From: Thiobacillus denitrificans ATCC 25259
GTDB lineage: Bacteria; Pseudomonadota; Gammaproteobacteria; Burkholderiales; Thiobacillaceae
NCBI RefSeq assembly: GCF_000012745.1
Contig: NC_007404.1
Coordinates: forward strand, 186,001 to 250,000
Direction: 5' to 3'
DNA: 64,000 nucleotides
Below, piece by piece: positions 9,201-19,484 of this stretch (position 1 is its first letter; the number at the start of each line of letters is the position of its first letter). Made by a program: the position numbers and the translations under genes. Under the pieces are notes generated by a model. The model searched no databases and was not told the origin of the DNA. It saw only the letters and a program-made list of their open reading frames with translations.

Positions 9201-9273
9201 GTTGGATGAGGCTCGGTGAGGATGAGGGACGGGAAGTGACGACGGCTACGCCTGACGCCTCATGGCCGCTGCT

Positions 9274-9723
9274 TCACGCGATGACAAACAGGGGTTCGCC
9301 GTATTCGACCGGCTGGCCGTTCTCGACCAGGATCGCCTTGATGACGCCGCCCTGGTCGGCTTCGATCTCGTTCAGGAGCTTCATCGCTTCGATGATGCAC
9401 AGGGTGTCGCCGGCGCTCACGTTCTGGCCGACTTCGGCAAAATTCTTGGAACCGGGCGAGGGGGCGCGGTAGAAGGTGCCGACCATCGGCGAGCGCACGA
9501 TGTGGCCTTCGGGCACTGCATCCTCTGCAACCGCAGCCGGCGCCGCCGCAGGGGCGGCGGCCGGGAGGGTCGCCTGCATCACTTGGGGCGCCTGCATCAT
9601 CATCGGCGCGCCGGCGATACTCTTGGCGATGCGGACCTTTTCCTCGCCTTCGGTGATTTCGAGTTCGGCGATGCCGGAGGCCTCGACCAGATCAATGAGC
9701 TTTTTCAGTTTTCTGAGATCCAT
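9274..9723 (-). CDS. accB: Acetyl-CoA carboxylase biotin carboxyl carrier protein
   Basis: Carries biotin for AccC and the carboxyltransferase. The protein has 149 residues. It starts [20 protein letters not shown], typical of AccB, followed by an Ala/Pro-rich linker (about residues 40-70) and the biotinyl domain with the biotin lysine in [11 protein letters not shown] near residue 115. Its start overlaps the end of aroQ by 19 bases, so the two are translationally coupled. Confidence 0.97.
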   Translation of the reverse strand: MDLRKLKKLIDLVEASGIAELEITEGEEKVRIAKSIAGAPMMMQAPQVMQATLPAAAPAAAPAAVAEDAVPEGHIVRSPMVGTFYRAPSPGSKNFAEVGQNVSAGDTLCIIEAMKLLNEIEADQGGVIKAILVENGQPVEYGEPLFVIA

Positions 9724-10223
9724 TGGGGGGTCCTGTCTTGAAAGTGGCGCAGCGCGTGTTCCAGCGCCAGTTCGTATCCCTGTGCACCGAGGCCGGAAAT
9801 GACGCCGATCGCCAGGTCGGAAAAATACGAATGCTGGCGGAAAGCTTCCCGCGCAAAGATGTTTGAAAGATGAATTTCGATGAAGGGGATCGCGCTCGCT
9901 GCGAGCGCGTCGCGCAGCGCGACGCTGGTGTGCGTGTATGCGGCCGGATTGATGATGATGAAATCGACGCGGTCGCGCGCGGCCTGATGGATACGGTCGA
10001 TCAGGGCACCTTCGTGGTTGTGCTGGAAGGTTTCGACGAGGGCGCCGGCGGCTTCTGCGCGGCTCACGAGACTGCGGTCGATTTCCTCGAGCGTGACGCG
10101 GCCATAGTGCTTCGGCTCGCGACTCCCCAGCAGATTCAGGTTGGGCCCGTGCACGACCAGGATCTGGAGGCGCAAACTGGGGGCCGCCTTGGCCGCGGCG
10201 CGGCTGCTTCGTTTAGTCGTCAT
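9705..10223 (-). CDS. aroQ: 3-dehydroquinate dehydratase, type II
   Basis: Converts 3-dehydroquinate to 3-dehydroshikimate in the shikimate pathway. The type II signature [15 protein letters not shown] is near residue 24, followed by [15 protein letters not shown] and [20 protein letters not shown], then [16 protein letters not shown] chose the ATG at 10223 (172 residues) because the longer open frame begins with a TTG at 10244 and no ribosome site supports it. About 15 basic, Ser/Ala-rich residues precede the conserved domain. Its order before accB-accC is common in proteobacteria. Confidence 0.95.
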   Translation of the reverse strand: MTTKRSSRAAAKAAPSLRLQILVVHGPNLNLLGSREPKHYGRVTLEEIDRSLVSRAEAAGALVETFQHNHEGALIDRIHQAARDRVDFIIINPAAYTHTSVALRDALAASAIPFIEIHLSNIFAREAFRQHSYFSDLAIGVISGLGAQGYELALEHALRHFQDRTPQWISEN

Positions 10224-10282
10224 GGCGCGCGCAGTGTGCCGCAAACGGGGGGGAATTGTCCAGATAAGCGGCTAATTAGCCG

Positions 10283-10798
10283 TTATGTGCCGGTTCTGAG
10301 CAGGGCTTCCTCGAGTGTCTCCCGCGGCAGCCGGCCGAGATGCTGCAGCACGACTTCACCTTTACGACCGAATACCAGGGTATACGGCAAGGCGCCGCTC
10401 GCATTGCCGAGTTCGCGTGCGAGGCTGTGCGCCGCGCCTTCTCCGACGAGGATCGGATAAGCGACTGGCTGGCGCGCGAGGAAGCGCGCGACGGCCGCCG
10501 GCTGGTCGACGGCGATACCGACGAACTCGACGCCGCGCTGTGCGTAGCGCGTGCGCAGCGCGTCGAATTCGGGCATTTCCTCACGACAGGGCGCACACCA
10601 GCTCGCCCAGAAGTTGAGCACCAGCACCTTGTCGCGCCACTGCGCGAGTGCCTGCGGACGGCCCTCGGCGTCGGGGAAGCTCTGCTGCCAGAGCTGCGCG
10701 AGCGGCAGCGACGCCGGGCGCGGCGCGAACTGCCTCTGCGCGACCCAGGCGCCCGCGGCGAGCGCGAGAGGAATCGCATAGCGCCACGGGCTTCGCAT
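10283..10798 (-). CDS. TlpA/ResA-like thiol-disulfide oxidoreductase
   Basis: A 171-residue membrane-anchored periplasmic thioredoxin. An N-terminal signal anchor (about residues 6-22) is followed by a thioredoxin fold with the active site WCAPC at residues 67-71 and a cis-Pro loop ALPYTLVF near residue 140. It lies just downstream of ccsB and resB on the same strand, which fits a role in reducing apocytochrome c cysteines before haem attachment (the ResA/CcsX function of System II); this role is inferred from context. A 20-base palindrome overlaps its stop codon, with no U-run. Confidence 0.88.
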   Translation of the reverse strand: MRSPWRYAIPLALAAGAWVAQRQFAPRPASLPLAQLWQQSFPDAEGRPQALAQWRDKVLVLNFWASWCAPCREEMPEFDALRTRYAQRGVEFVGIAVDQPAAVARFLARQPVAYPILVGEGAAHSLARELGNASGALPYTLVFGRKGEVVLQHLGRLPRETLEEALLRTGT

Positions 10799-10826
10799 CG
10801 ACGACGGCCGCGCGGGAGCGGGCGGC

Positions 10827-11966
10827 TCAGAGTTCGCCGTAGGAGTGCAGGCCGGAGAGGAACATGTTCACGCCGAGGAACGCGAAGGTCGTCACGAAGA
10901 GTCCGACCAGCGCCCACCAGGCGAGCATCGGCCCGCGCAGGCCCTTGACCAGGCGGATGTGCAGCCAGGCTGCGTAGTTCAGCCACACGATCAGCGCCCA
11001 GGTCTCCTTCGGGTCCCACGACCAGTAGCCACCCCAAGCCTCGGCCGCCCACATCGCGCCGAGGATGGTCGCGATCGTGAAGAAGGCGAAGCCGATCGCG
11101 ATGGCCTTGTACATGACGTCGTCGATCACCTCAAGCCGTGGCAGGCGGGTCGCGAGAATGCCGCGTGCGGCGAGAAGATATGCCGCGCCGAGCATCGCCG
11201 CGATCGAAAATGCGCCGTAGCCGATGAAGTTCGCGGGGACGTGCAGCTTCATCCACCACGACTTGAGCGCGGGCACCAGCGGCTGGATTTCATGTGCACC
11301 GCGGTCGAGCGTGTACCAGAGGATGAAGCCGACCGCGGCCGAGATCACGAGCAGGACGAAGGCGCCCATGGTCCGCGTCTGATAGCGGGCTTCGTAGTAG
11401 AGGTACATCATCGCCGTGATCAGGCAGAACAGGACGAATACTTCGTAGAGATTGGAAACCGGGATGTGCCCGATGTCGGTGCCGATCAGATAGGACTCGT
11501 ACCAGCGCACCATGAGACCGACGTAGCCGAGCGTGATCGCGGCCCAGGTCAGGCTGCTGCCGGTCTTCATCGTGAATTCGGAACGCGCGAGCATGCCGCC
11601 CCAGTAGGCGACGGTGGCGAGACCGAACAGCGCGCACATCCACATGATCGCGGCCTGGCTGGAGATCAGGTACTTGAGGAAGAAGGCCTCCTCCATGCGC
11701 CCGAGTTCGCCCTGATATTGGCTGATCGCGAAAAGACTGAGTGCGCCGACGACGATGAAGAGCGGGCGGAAGGGCTTCCAGAACCAACCGAACACCGCGA
11801 GTGCCGGGATCGACGCCAGCAGGATGCCTTTCTCGTAGATGTCCATGTATTCGCCGAAGCGCGAGAGCGCGAACAGGCCGCCGGCGGCGACGATGGCGGC
11901 GAACAGCCAGTCGAACCAGGCAAGGCGCTTGAAAAGCGGGGCGGGATGGTTGAGAGCGAGTTCCAT
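10827..11966 (-). CDS. ccsB: Cytochrome c biogenesis protein CcsB/CcsA (System II)
   Basis: Polytopic haem-handling protein of the System II cytochrome c synthase. The protein has 379 residues with about eight hydrophobic segments. The WWD-type haem-binding motif is WGGYWSWDPKETWAL near residue 310, and conserved histidines occur nearby (LHVPANFIGYG, AAWLHIRLVKG). It follows resB by 33 bases, so they form one unit with the TlpA gene. Naming varies in the literature: this is the WWD-domain partner of ResB. Confidence 0.93.
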   Translation of the reverse strand: MELALNHPAPLFKRLAWFDWLFAAIVAAGGLFALSRFGEYMDIYEKGILLASIPALAVFGWFWKPFRPLFIVVGALSLFAISQYQGELGRMEEAFFLKYLISSQAAIMWMCALFGLATVAYWGGMLARSEFTMKTGSSLTWAAITLGYVGLMVRWYESYLIGTDIGHIPVSNLYEVFVLFCLITAMMYLYYEARYQTRTMGAFVLLVISAAVGFILWYTLDRGAHEIQPLVPALKSWWMKLHVPANFIGYGAFSIAAMLGAAYLLAARGILATRLPRLEVIDDVMYKAIAIGFAFFTIATILGAMWAAEAWGGYWSWDPKETWALIVWLNYAAWLHIRLVKGLRGPMLAWWALVGLFVTTFAFLGVNMFLSGLHSYGEL

Positions 11967-11999
11967 GGTGGGTCTCCTAAATGATGCGCAGCCCGGTGC

Positions 12000-14012
12000 C
12001 TATTTGGCGAGCGCGTCCAGCGCGCGGGCGTGTTCGGCGAATTCCGTCTCGAAATCGATGGTGTGCTTGGCAGACGACATCGCGAGTAGTGCGTGCCCGG
12101 GTTTGATGCGCAGCCAGACGCGGCGTTCGCGGACGTAGAGCATGAAGAATACGCCGAGCGTCAGCAAAAGCGAACCGAGGTAGACGATGTTCTTGCCGGG
12201 CGAGCGCGTGAGTTGCAGCCCGCTGGCCTTGACCTCGTCGTATTGCATCAGTTGCAGGTACACCGGCGCACCGTAGACGAAGATGTCGCTCATGCTGTTG
12301 AGCGTGTCGCGCACCAGCCAGCCGGCCGCCTCGTCCGCCTGGGGTGCCGCAAGGCCGTTCTGGCGGTTGGAAATCTTCAACGCCTCGAAGGCCGCCAGTT
12401 CGAGGATGCGCAGATAGGTGCCGGCGGCCTTTTCGCGTTCGGCTTCGGGGACGCGGCTTTCGATGAAGCTCCCGAGCGACTGGAAGCCGCCTTGCGCAAA
12501 CAGCCCGAGAACCTGCGTTGCGCTGAGCTTGAGCTTGTCCTCGATCTCGGTACCCCAGGCTTCCTGCGGCAGGGCCTGGCGCGCAAATGCGGCCGTGATC
12601 GCCGGGTGCTGGGCGGGATCGAGCAATGCGCCGCGCAGGCGCATGAAGGTCTCGATCTTGCCTTCGGGATCGAGCGGCATGCGCAGGTAGCGGAAGGCTT
12701 CGTTCGGCGATTCGCGCACGCCCGACATCAAATACCAGCGTCCGTCGAGTTCCAGCGGCAGCATGTAGTTGGAGTATTCCCGGGCCTGGCCGCGGGCGTC
12801 GCGCACCTTGTACTGGAAGCTCGGGCCGACGTTGTGAAGCCCCGTGTCGTCGGCGACCGGGCTTCCGCCGAGGACGCTCATGGTGTCCCGCGGGGTCGTT
12901 GTCTCGCCGCCGAGGTTTTCGATATTGAAGGGGCGGAAGTCGACGAACTCGAGCGTGTAGTTGCCGCCGTCGCTCGCCAGCGTCGCATTCTGGTATACGG
13001 TGCCCTGCACCGGGAAGGATTCGGCCGTCGGCGCGAACAGGTTCCATCCGCGCAATTGCAGCCGCGTGCCGCCGTCGGCAAAGCTCGCCTGATAGATCGC
13101 GATGCCGTCGTGGATCAGCGGATGGTTGACGGCGATCGTCGCTTCGCGGAGTTTGTTGCCCGCGTGGTCAAAAATCTCGACGTCACTCTCGAAGCTCTTC
13201 GGCTGGCCGTTGCTGTAATGCTCGATGCGAAATTCCTTGAGCGCGACCGTGAACGGCAAATCCTGCACCAGGTAGCCGTCGGCGACATTGAGGAATGCGA
13301 TATCCGCACTCGAGCCCTCGGGAATCTGCACGCTGCCTCGAAACGACAGATTGGCCGGCGTCAGGCGCGAGATCGCCGGCACCTGGCTCTGCGGAATGTC
13401 GCGCGTCTCGATCTTTTTGAGGCCCAGCAGTTGCTGCGCCTTGAAGACGAGGTTGCCGTCGATGAGCCCGCCGATGCAGATCATCACGATCGCCGAATGC
13501 GCGAGCAGGTAGCCGAGCCGGTTCCAGCTTCCGGCCTTGGCGGCGAGCAGCACGCCGTCTTCGCGCTGCAGCGTCTTGACCCGGTAACGACGGCTTTCGA
13601 GATAGCGCTGGGCGCTCGCGGCGAGCGCTTCCGGCGACTCGCTCGTCGCGCGCTCGTGCTTGTGCTTGAAAGCGGCGAGCGATTGCTCGCTGACGTGTTC
13701 CCGGAAAGTCCTCATCTCGCGCACGAAATTCGGCGCGTTGCGCCAGATGCAGACGCTGGTCGAGACGACGAGGAAGGTCAGAATGACGAGAAACCAGCCT
13801 GCGTGATAGACGTCGTAGAGCCCGAGTTTCTTGTAGACCTCGAACCAGAACGGCCCGAACTGGATCAGGTAATTGCTGTAAGGCTCGGCCTGCTTGAGCA
13901 CCGTGCCGACGATCGACGCCACCGCGAGGATGGAGAGCAGGCTGATGGCGAAGCGCATCGAGCTGAGCAATTCGAACGAGGCCTTGCCGAAGGAATGGGA
14001 AGCGGTGTGCAT
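12000..14012 (-). CDS. resB: Cytochrome c biogenesis protein ResB (System II)
   Basis: Membrane partner of the CcsB-type haem lyase. The 670-residue length fits the betaproteobacterial ResB size. Three hydrophobic segments lie near the N-terminus (about residues 18-38, 70-90, 165-185) and one lies near the C-terminus (NIVYLGSLLLTLGVFFMLYVRERRVW, about residues 610-635), with a large periplasmic domain between them. The family start FELLSSMRFAISLLSILAVAS is clear. It is transcribed in the same direction as cytochrome c4 upstream, but a terminator at 14042-14071 separates them. Confidence 0.93.
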   Translation of the reverse strand: MHTASHSFGKASFELLSSMRFAISLLSILAVASIVGTVLKQAEPYSNYLIQFGPFWFEVYKKLGLYDVYHAGWFLVILTFLVVSTSVCIWRNAPNFVREMRTFREHVSEQSLAAFKHKHERATSESPEALAASAQRYLESRRYRVKTLQREDGVLLAAKAGSWNRLGYLLAHSAIVMICIGGLIDGNLVFKAQQLLGLKKIETRDIPQSQVPAISRLTPANLSFRGSVQIPEGSSADIAFLNVADGYLVQDLPFTVALKEFRIEHYSNGQPKSFESDVEIFDHAGNKLREATIAVNHPLIHDGIAIYQASFADGGTRLQLRGWNLFAPTAESFPVQGTVYQNATLASDGGNYTLEFVDFRPFNIENLGGETTTPRDTMSVLGGSPVADDTGLHNVGPSFQYKVRDARGQAREYSNYMLPLELDGRWYLMSGVRESPNEAFRYLRMPLDPEGKIETFMRLRGALLDPAQHPAITAAFARQALPQEAWGTEIEDKLKLSATQVLGLFAQGGFQSLGSFIESRVPEAEREKAAGTYLRILELAAFEALKISNRQNGLAAPQADEAAGWLVRDTLNSMSDIFVYGAPVYLQLMQYDEVKASGLQLTRSPGKNIVYLGSLLLTLGVFFMLYVRERRVWLRIKPGHALLAMSSAKHTIDFETEFAEHARALDALAK

Positions 14013-14041
14013 GAGGCAGCGAGGCCCTGTTGGCTACAAGA

Positions 14042-14071
14042 AAAAAAGGGTGACTTGCGTCACCCTTTCAT
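14042..14071 (-). terminator. Rho-independent terminator after the cytochrome c4 gene
   Basis: Read on the minus strand, aaagggtgacgcaagtcaccc (9-bp stem) is followed by a run of seven T. It lies between the cytochrome c gene and resB, ending the cytochrome transcript before resB. Confidence 0.85.
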
Positions 14072-14150
14072 CGACTTAAGCAAGCCGGATAAGTTTACCC
14101 GCAAGGCGCGAGCCGCGGTGGGGTGCCGACGAGGCGGCGGCAACCCGGCC

Positions 14151-14777
14151 TTAGCGCAGGCCTTCGATGTATGCGGCGACGGCCTTCATGTCGGCGTCGG
14201 TCATTTTGGTCGCGATGCTGCGCATCATCTTCGCGGCGTCGTTGGCGCGGTTGCCGAGACGGAAGGCTTCGAGCTGCGCGTAGATGTAGTCGCCGTGCTG
14301 GCCGGCCAGACGCGGGAACTGCGCCGGGATCCCCTGGCCCTGCGGGCCATGGCATGACGCGCAGGCCGGGACGCCGGCACCTTGCACGCCGCCGCGATAG
14401 ATTTTCTGGCCGGCGAGGGCGAGTTCCTTGTCCTTGGCCGTCGCGGGCTTGGGCTGCTGGGCGCTGTAGTAGGCGGCGAGGTTCAGCATGTCCTGTGGGC
14501 TCAGCGAGGCGACCATGCCGCTCATGACCGGGCTCTGGCGCGCGCCCGATTTGAATTCGTTGAGCTGCTTGTTGAGGTATTCGGCGTTCAGACCGGCAAG
14601 CTTCGGATTGGCCGCTGCGGGGCTATTGCCGTCGACCGCGTGGCACCCGGCGCAAAGCTGGTTGACGATGCTTTCTGCAGCCTTGGGGTCGCCCTTGCTG
14701 GCCGGGCCGGCAGCGGGTGCAGCAGCAAAAGCGGAAGAGGCGACCAGGGCGGCGACCAGCGAGACGACGAGTTTCAT
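14151..14777 (-). CDS. Periplasmic diheme cytochrome c4
   Basis: A 208-residue electron carrier with a signal peptide (residues 1-about 20, cleavage after ASSAFA) and two class I haem motifs, CAGCH (about residues 42-46) and CASCH (about residues 139-143). Each half has a downstream Met-ligand region ([23 protein letters not shown] in the first half, [22 protein letters not shown] in the second), giving the two-domain c4 layout. I use the ATG at 14777, six bases after a good aggag ribosome site, not the TTG just before it. Its usual role is delivering electrons to terminal oxidases. It is adjacent to, but transcribed separately from, its maturation genes. Confidence 0.93.
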   Translation of the reverse strand: MKLVVSLVAALVASSAFAAAPAAGPASKGDPKAAESIVNQLCAGCHAVDGNSPAAANPKLAGLNAEYLNKQLNEFKSGARQSPVMSGMVASLSPQDMLNLAAYYSAQQPKPATAKDKELALAGQKIYRGGVQGAGVPACASCHGPQGQGIPAQFPRLAGQHGDYIYAQLEAFRLGNRANDAAKMMRSIATKMTDADMKAVAAYIEGLR

Positions 14778-14834
14778 CAAAAGCTCCTAAAGCTTGCAAA
14801 ACTTGGGAAAACGGGTAGTTTAGCGGTAACTAAT

Positions 14835-15455
14835 ATGACTGCCAAGCCCGTGCTCAACCGCGCCCACTTCTTCACGTCGGTCGCCCAGTTTCGTGATTTG
14901 CCCCCGAGCCGAGCCGAAGTTGCGTTCGCAGGCCGGTCGAATGCCGGAAAATCCAGTGCAATCAACCTGCTGACGAGGAAAAACCGCCTGGCCTTCACGT
15001 CCAAGACGCCCGGGCGGACGCAGCTGATCAATTTTTTCGAACTGACGGCGGATACCTATCTGGTCGATTTGCCCGGCTACGGCTATGCCAAGGTCCCTCC
15101 CGAAGTGAAGGCCAAGTGGGAAGGCCTGCTGTCGCGCTACCTGCAGGAGCGCGAGGCGCTGGCAGGAATGGTCCTGATCATGGATGCCCGCCACCCGCTC
15201 ACCCCGCTCGATCGCCAGATGCTCGAATGGTTCGCCCCGACCGGCAAGCCTGTCCATATCCTGTTGTCGAAAGCCGACAAGCTCTCGAATAGCGAAAAGG
15301 CGCTGACCTTGCGCAAGGTCAAGCAGGAACTGGCGGATCGGGAGACGGTCTCGGTGCAGCTGTTTTCGAGCCTGTCCCGCGTCGGTGCCGAGGAAGCCGC
15401 GGTGCGGATCGAAGGCTGGCTCGCGCCGGAAGCCGCCGTCCATGCCCCCGGATAG
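14835..15455 (+). CDS. engB: Ribosome biogenesis GTPase EngB/YsxC
   Basis: Small GTPase needed for large ribosomal subunit assembly. From the ATG at 14835 it has 206 residues. The G1 loop [15 protein letters not shown] is near residue 28, G2 is SKTPGRTQ, G3 is [11 protein letters not shown], and G4 is LLSKADKLS. The open frame extends far upstream across the cytochrome gene, but the conserved N-terminus ([16 protein letters not shown]) sets this start. It is divergent from cytochrome c4, with only about 57 bases between the starts. Confidence 0.96.
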   Translation: MTAKPVLNRAHFFTSVAQFRDLPPSRAEVAFAGRSNAGKSSAINLLTRKNRLAFTSKTPGRTQLINFFELTADTYLVDLPGYGYAKVPPEVKAKWEGLLSRYLQEREALAGMVLIMDARHPLTPLDRQMLEWFAPTGKPVHILLSKADKLSNSEKALTLRKVKQELADRETVSVQLFSSLSRVGAEEAAVRIEGWLAPEAAVHAPG

Positions 15456-15463
15456 CGGGCAAC

Positions 15464-16642
<1,179 letters not shown>

Positions 16643-16714
16643 ATTTCGCTGCGCGGGGGGCCGATAAAAGCACGTGGGACCGCCTTTTCCAACTGACGAA
16701 TCGGGAGTGGCAAG

Positions 16715-17497
16715 GTGACGCTGGATTTGCAAAAACTGATCGGGCGCGGCCGAAGCGTCGCGGATGACTTCGATCGAACCATCATCAGCTTCGAGTCGCC
16801 TTACCGCCTCAAGGACCTGAGCCCTGTTTCCGGAAGCGATCCCGAGACGCAGGAAGAAGGTCTGGGCGAAAAGCTCTTCAAGCTGCGCTTCGCCCAGCAC
16901 GACGAGGTGTTCAACAACGCCAGCATGCTCGTGCAAAAGCGCTACGCCTGGCGCGGCTTCCCCAAGGCCCAGCTCAAGAAGTATCCGAACCGCATCACGA
17001 TCCTGTCGTTTCACCAGGAAAAGATCGTCGGCACGGTCACGGTCGGCTACGACTCCGAAGAGGGCATGCTGGTCGACGAGATATACAAGCCGGAAATCGA
17101 CGCGTTGCGCGCGCAGGGCAGGAAGGTCGGCGAACTCAGCAAGCTCGCGATCGACGAGAACATCGGTTCCAAGCAGTTGCTCGCGAGCCTGATCCACATC
17201 GCCTATTTATATGGCGTCATCCACGACTGCACCGACGCGATCATCGAGATCGTGCCGCGCCACAAGGCCTTCTACGAGCGAATGCTCGGCTTCAAGCAGA
17301 TCGGCGAGGAACGCATGAACAACCGGGTCAACTTTCCGGTCCTGCTGATGCATCTCGAGCTCGATTACATGCGGCAGAAAATCGAGGAATTCGGCGGCCA
17401 GGGCAAAGCGGCCAAGGATCGCAGCCTCTATCCCTACTTCTTCTCGGCCCGCGATCAGCAGGGGATTCTCGCCCGGCTGCTGAGGGAGGAAGGTTGA
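16715..17497 (+). CDS. FeeM-like N-acyl amino acid synthase domain protein (GNAT fold)
   Basis: A 260-residue protein starting at GTG 16715. The core (about residues 55-215) resembles the FeeM/autoinducer-synthase branch of the GNAT fold: LRFAQHDEVFNNASMLVQKRYAWRGF, then ITILSFHQEKIVGTVTVGYD, then LVDEIYKPEIDALRAQGRKVGELSKLAI, then the helix region KQLLASLIHIAYLYG and EIVPRHKAFYERMLGF. FeeM enzymes transfer long-chain acyl groups from acyl carrier protein to amino acids such as tyrosine; the acceptor here is unknown. Its stop overlaps the TTG start of the ThiF-like gene (ttga), and that gene overlaps the nitroreductase gene, so the three are translationally coupled. It lies 72 bases after hemB with no terminator between. 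Confidence 0.75.
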   Translation: MTLDLQKLIGRGRSVADDFDRTIISFESPYRLKDLSPVSGSDPETQEEGLGEKLFKLRFAQHDEVFNNASMLVQKRYAWRGFPKAQLKKYPNRITILSFHQEKIVGTVTVGYDSEEGMLVDEIYKPEIDALRAQGRKVGELSKLAIDENIGSKQLLASLIHIAYLYGVIHDCTDAIIEIVPRHKAFYERMLGFKQIGEERMNNRVNFPVLLMHLELDYMRQKIEEFGGQGKAAKDRSLYPYFFSARDQQGILARLLREEG

Positions 17498-18369
17498 CCG
17501 CAGGCGCTTTCGATTACGACGAGGCCTTCAGCCGCAACCTCGGCTGGCTGACGCCCGATGAACAGCGGACGCTGCGCGGCAAGAAGATCGCGATCGCGGG
17601 ATTGGGCGGCGCGGGCGGCGTGCATCTGCTCACGCTCGCGCGGCTCGGGATCGGGCGTTTCCACCTGGCCGATCTCGACCGCTTCGCGCTGGTCAATTTC
17701 AATCGTCAGGCCGGGGCCGGGATGGGAAGCATCGGCGAGCCGAAGGTCGAGGTCATGGCGCGGCTGGCGCGTGACATCAATCCCGAGCTCGACATCGCGA
17801 CTTTTGACGAGGGCGTGCAGCCGCACAACGTCGACGCCTTTCTCGACGGCGTCGACCTCTACGTCGACGGCCTCGATTATTTCGTGTTTCCGGCGCGCCG
17901 TCTGGTCTACGACGCGTGTCGCGCGCGCGGCATTCCGATCACGTTCGCCGTCCCGCTCGGCATGGGCGCCGCAGTCCTCAACTTTCTTCCGGGCGGACCT
18001 AGCTTCGACGATTACTTCCAGCTCGATGGCACACCCGAGGAAGAATGGCCCGTGCGTTTCCTGGTCGGCCTCGCACCGGCCCTGCAACACCGGAGTTACC
18101 TCGTCTACCCGCAGATCGTCGATTTCAGCATTCAGCGCGTGCCCTCGACCGGACTCGCCTGCCAGTTGTGCGCCGGCATGGCGGGCACCGAAGCGCTGAA
18201 AATCCTGCTCGGCCGCGGCCCCGTCAAGGGCGTGCCGCACAGCATGCAGTTCGACGCCTACACCGGCAAACGCGTCGCGACCTGGCGTCCCGGCGGCAAT
18301 CGTCATCCGCTCAATCGCCTTGCGATCGGCTACGTCAATTGGCGACTGAAACGCGAACGCAGGGCGTGA
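17494..18369 (+). CDS. ThiF/MoeB/E1-like adenylyltransferase
   Basis: A 291-residue E1-type enzyme starting at TTG 17494, inside the stop of the previous gene and just after gggaggaagg. The nucleotide loop is IAGLGGAGGVHLLTLARLG near residue 35. The acidic/Arg block is LADLDRFALVNFNRQ, the conserved Lys lies in EPKVEVM, and the family Asp in VDGLDYF. Only one CxxC (CQLC near residue 225) is present, where MoeB/ThiF have two zinc-binding pairs, and no obvious catalytic cysteine loop is seen, so it may adenylate without forming a thioester. No ThiS/MoaD-like carrier is nearby. A fused ThiF-nitroreductase protein exists in mycobacteria (annotated MoeY), supporting a joint function with the next gene. 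Confidence 0.82.
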   Translation: MTAGAFDYDEAFSRNLGWLTPDEQRTLRGKKIAIAGLGGAGGVHLLTLARLGIGRFHLADLDRFALVNFNRQAGAGMGSIGEPKVEVMARLARDINPELDIATFDEGVQPHNVDAFLDGVDLYVDGLDYFVFPARRLVYDACRARGIPITFAVPLGMGAAVLNFLPGGPSFDDYFQLDGTPEEEWPVRFLVGLAPALQHRSYLVYPQIVDFSIQRVPSTGLACQLCAGMAGTEALKILLGRGPVKGVPHSMQFDAYTGKRVATWRPGGNRHPLNRLAIGYVNWRLKRERRA

Positions 18370-19427
18370 CGCCCGAGCTCGCGGCGGTGCTCGAGCGCGC
18401 GCGCTGGGCGCCGAGCGGGGACAACACCCAGCCTTGGCGCTTTCGGGCGCTGGGTGCCGACGAGATCGAGGTGTTGTACCGTCCGTCGGACGCCCTCGGC
18501 GTTTTCAACCTCGACCATTTCGCGGGCCACCTCGCGATGGGTGCGCTGCTCGAATCGATCGACATTGCGGCGAGCATGCACGGCTGGCGGGCCGTGATCG
18601 CGACCGACCATGCGGGCGAAGGTCGCTTTCCCATTGGGTTCGAGGCCGCAGGCAGGGCGGCCTCGCCGCTGCTACCGTTTCTTCAGGAACGCGCGACGCA
18701 GCGCAGGCCCCTGTCGCCGAAACGCCTGACCGGGGCGCAAAAGCGAATTCTCGAAGCCAGCGTCGGGGCTGCGTTCAGCGTCGAGTGGGTGGAGGGCGCC
18801 GGGGCAAAGGCCCGGCTCGGCGTCCTGCTCGCACGGGTCGACAAGGTGCGGCTGACCATTCCCGAGACTTTCGCCGTGCATCGCGACACGGTCGCCTGGG
18901 GTGCGCGCTTCAGCGAAGACCGAATTCCCGATGCGGCAATCGCCGTCGATCCGCTGCTGCTCCGGGTGATGCGCTGGGCGATGCAGTCCTGGTCGCGCGT
19001 GCACTTCCTCAATCGCTATCTGTGGGGCCACGGCCTGCCACGCGTCGAGATGGATCTGCTGCCTTCGCTCTTCTGTGGCGCCCACGCTTTGCTCGTGAGC
19101 CAGACGCCGATGAGCAGTGTCGGGGACGTGATCGCGGGCGGACGGGCCATGCAAAGGCTGTGGCTGACCGCGGCGTCGCTCGGACTGCAGGCGCAGCCCG
19201 AGATGGCGCCCGTGATCTTCTCGCGCTATGCGGCGGGTGCAACGGCGTTCACCGAGGTCGCGGAGCAGCGGCTTTACGCGGCCGCGCTGAGCGGGCGTTT
19301 TGCCGACTTCTTCGGCGCGGGCAATTGGACGCAAGCGACCTTTCTCATGCGCTTCGGTTTCGGCGCGCCCGCCCAGTCGCGCTCGCTGCGCAAACCCCTG
19401 TCCGATTTGTGGATTTCGGACGAATAA
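18366..19427 (+). CDS. Nitroreductase-like protein coupled to the ThiF-like gene
   Basis: A 353-residue protein starting at GTG 18366, overlapping the ThiF-like stop (gtga). The N-terminus has the nitroreductase flavin-site motif ARWAPSGDNTQPWRF near residue 12, and later LSQTPMSSVGDVIAGGRAMQRLWLTAASLGLQAQP-type sequence (about residues 240-275) matches the family's second half. It is much longer than ordinary nitroreductases (about 200 residues), with an inserted middle section (about residues 90-225). The reaction is unknown. With the FeeM-like and ThiF-like partners it suggests reduction or oxidation of an activated N-acyl amino acid. A strong terminator closes the operon. Confidence 0.8.
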   Translation: MTPELAAVLERARWAPSGDNTQPWRFRALGADEIEVLYRPSDALGVFNLDHFAGHLAMGALLESIDIAASMHGWRAVIATDHAGEGRFPIGFEAAGRAASPLLPFLQERATQRRPLSPKRLTGAQKRILEASVGAAFSVEWVEGAGAKARLGVLLARVDKVRLTIPETFAVHRDTVAWGARFSEDRIPDAAIAVDPLLLRVMRWAMQSWSRVHFLNRYLWGHGLPRVEMDLLPSLFCGAHALLVSQTPMSSVGDVIAGGRAMQRLWLTAASLGLQAQPEMAPVIFSRYAAGATAFTEVAEQRLYAAALSGRFADFFGAGNWTQATFLMRFGFGAPAQSRSLRKPLSDLWISDE

Positions 19428-19466
19428 AAAACCGGCAAGCCTGTCGGGCAGGCTTGCCGGTTTTCT
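19428..19466. terminator. Bidirectional terminator between the nitroreductase and PEP-CTERM genes
   Basis: aaaaccggcaagcctg and caggcttgccggtttt form a 16-base inverted repeat around the loop tcggg, with A-runs and T-runs at the ends. It serves the plus-strand triad and the convergent minus-strand PEP-CTERM gene. Confidence 0.95.
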
Positions 19467-19484
19467 TCGTTCCGCTGTCTGGCT

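Noticed and set aside
7875-9209. Long plus-strand open frame opposite accC
   Set aside because: Antisense to a complete biotin carboxylase; composition is typical of a GC-rich shadow.
10264-10285. Palindrome agcggctaattagccgtt at the TlpA stop as a terminator
   Set aside because: No T-run follows on either strand; left as a possible weak stem only.
12093-14357. 754-codon plus-strand open frame
   Set aside because: Antisense to resB; no domain-like sequence and no ribosome site.
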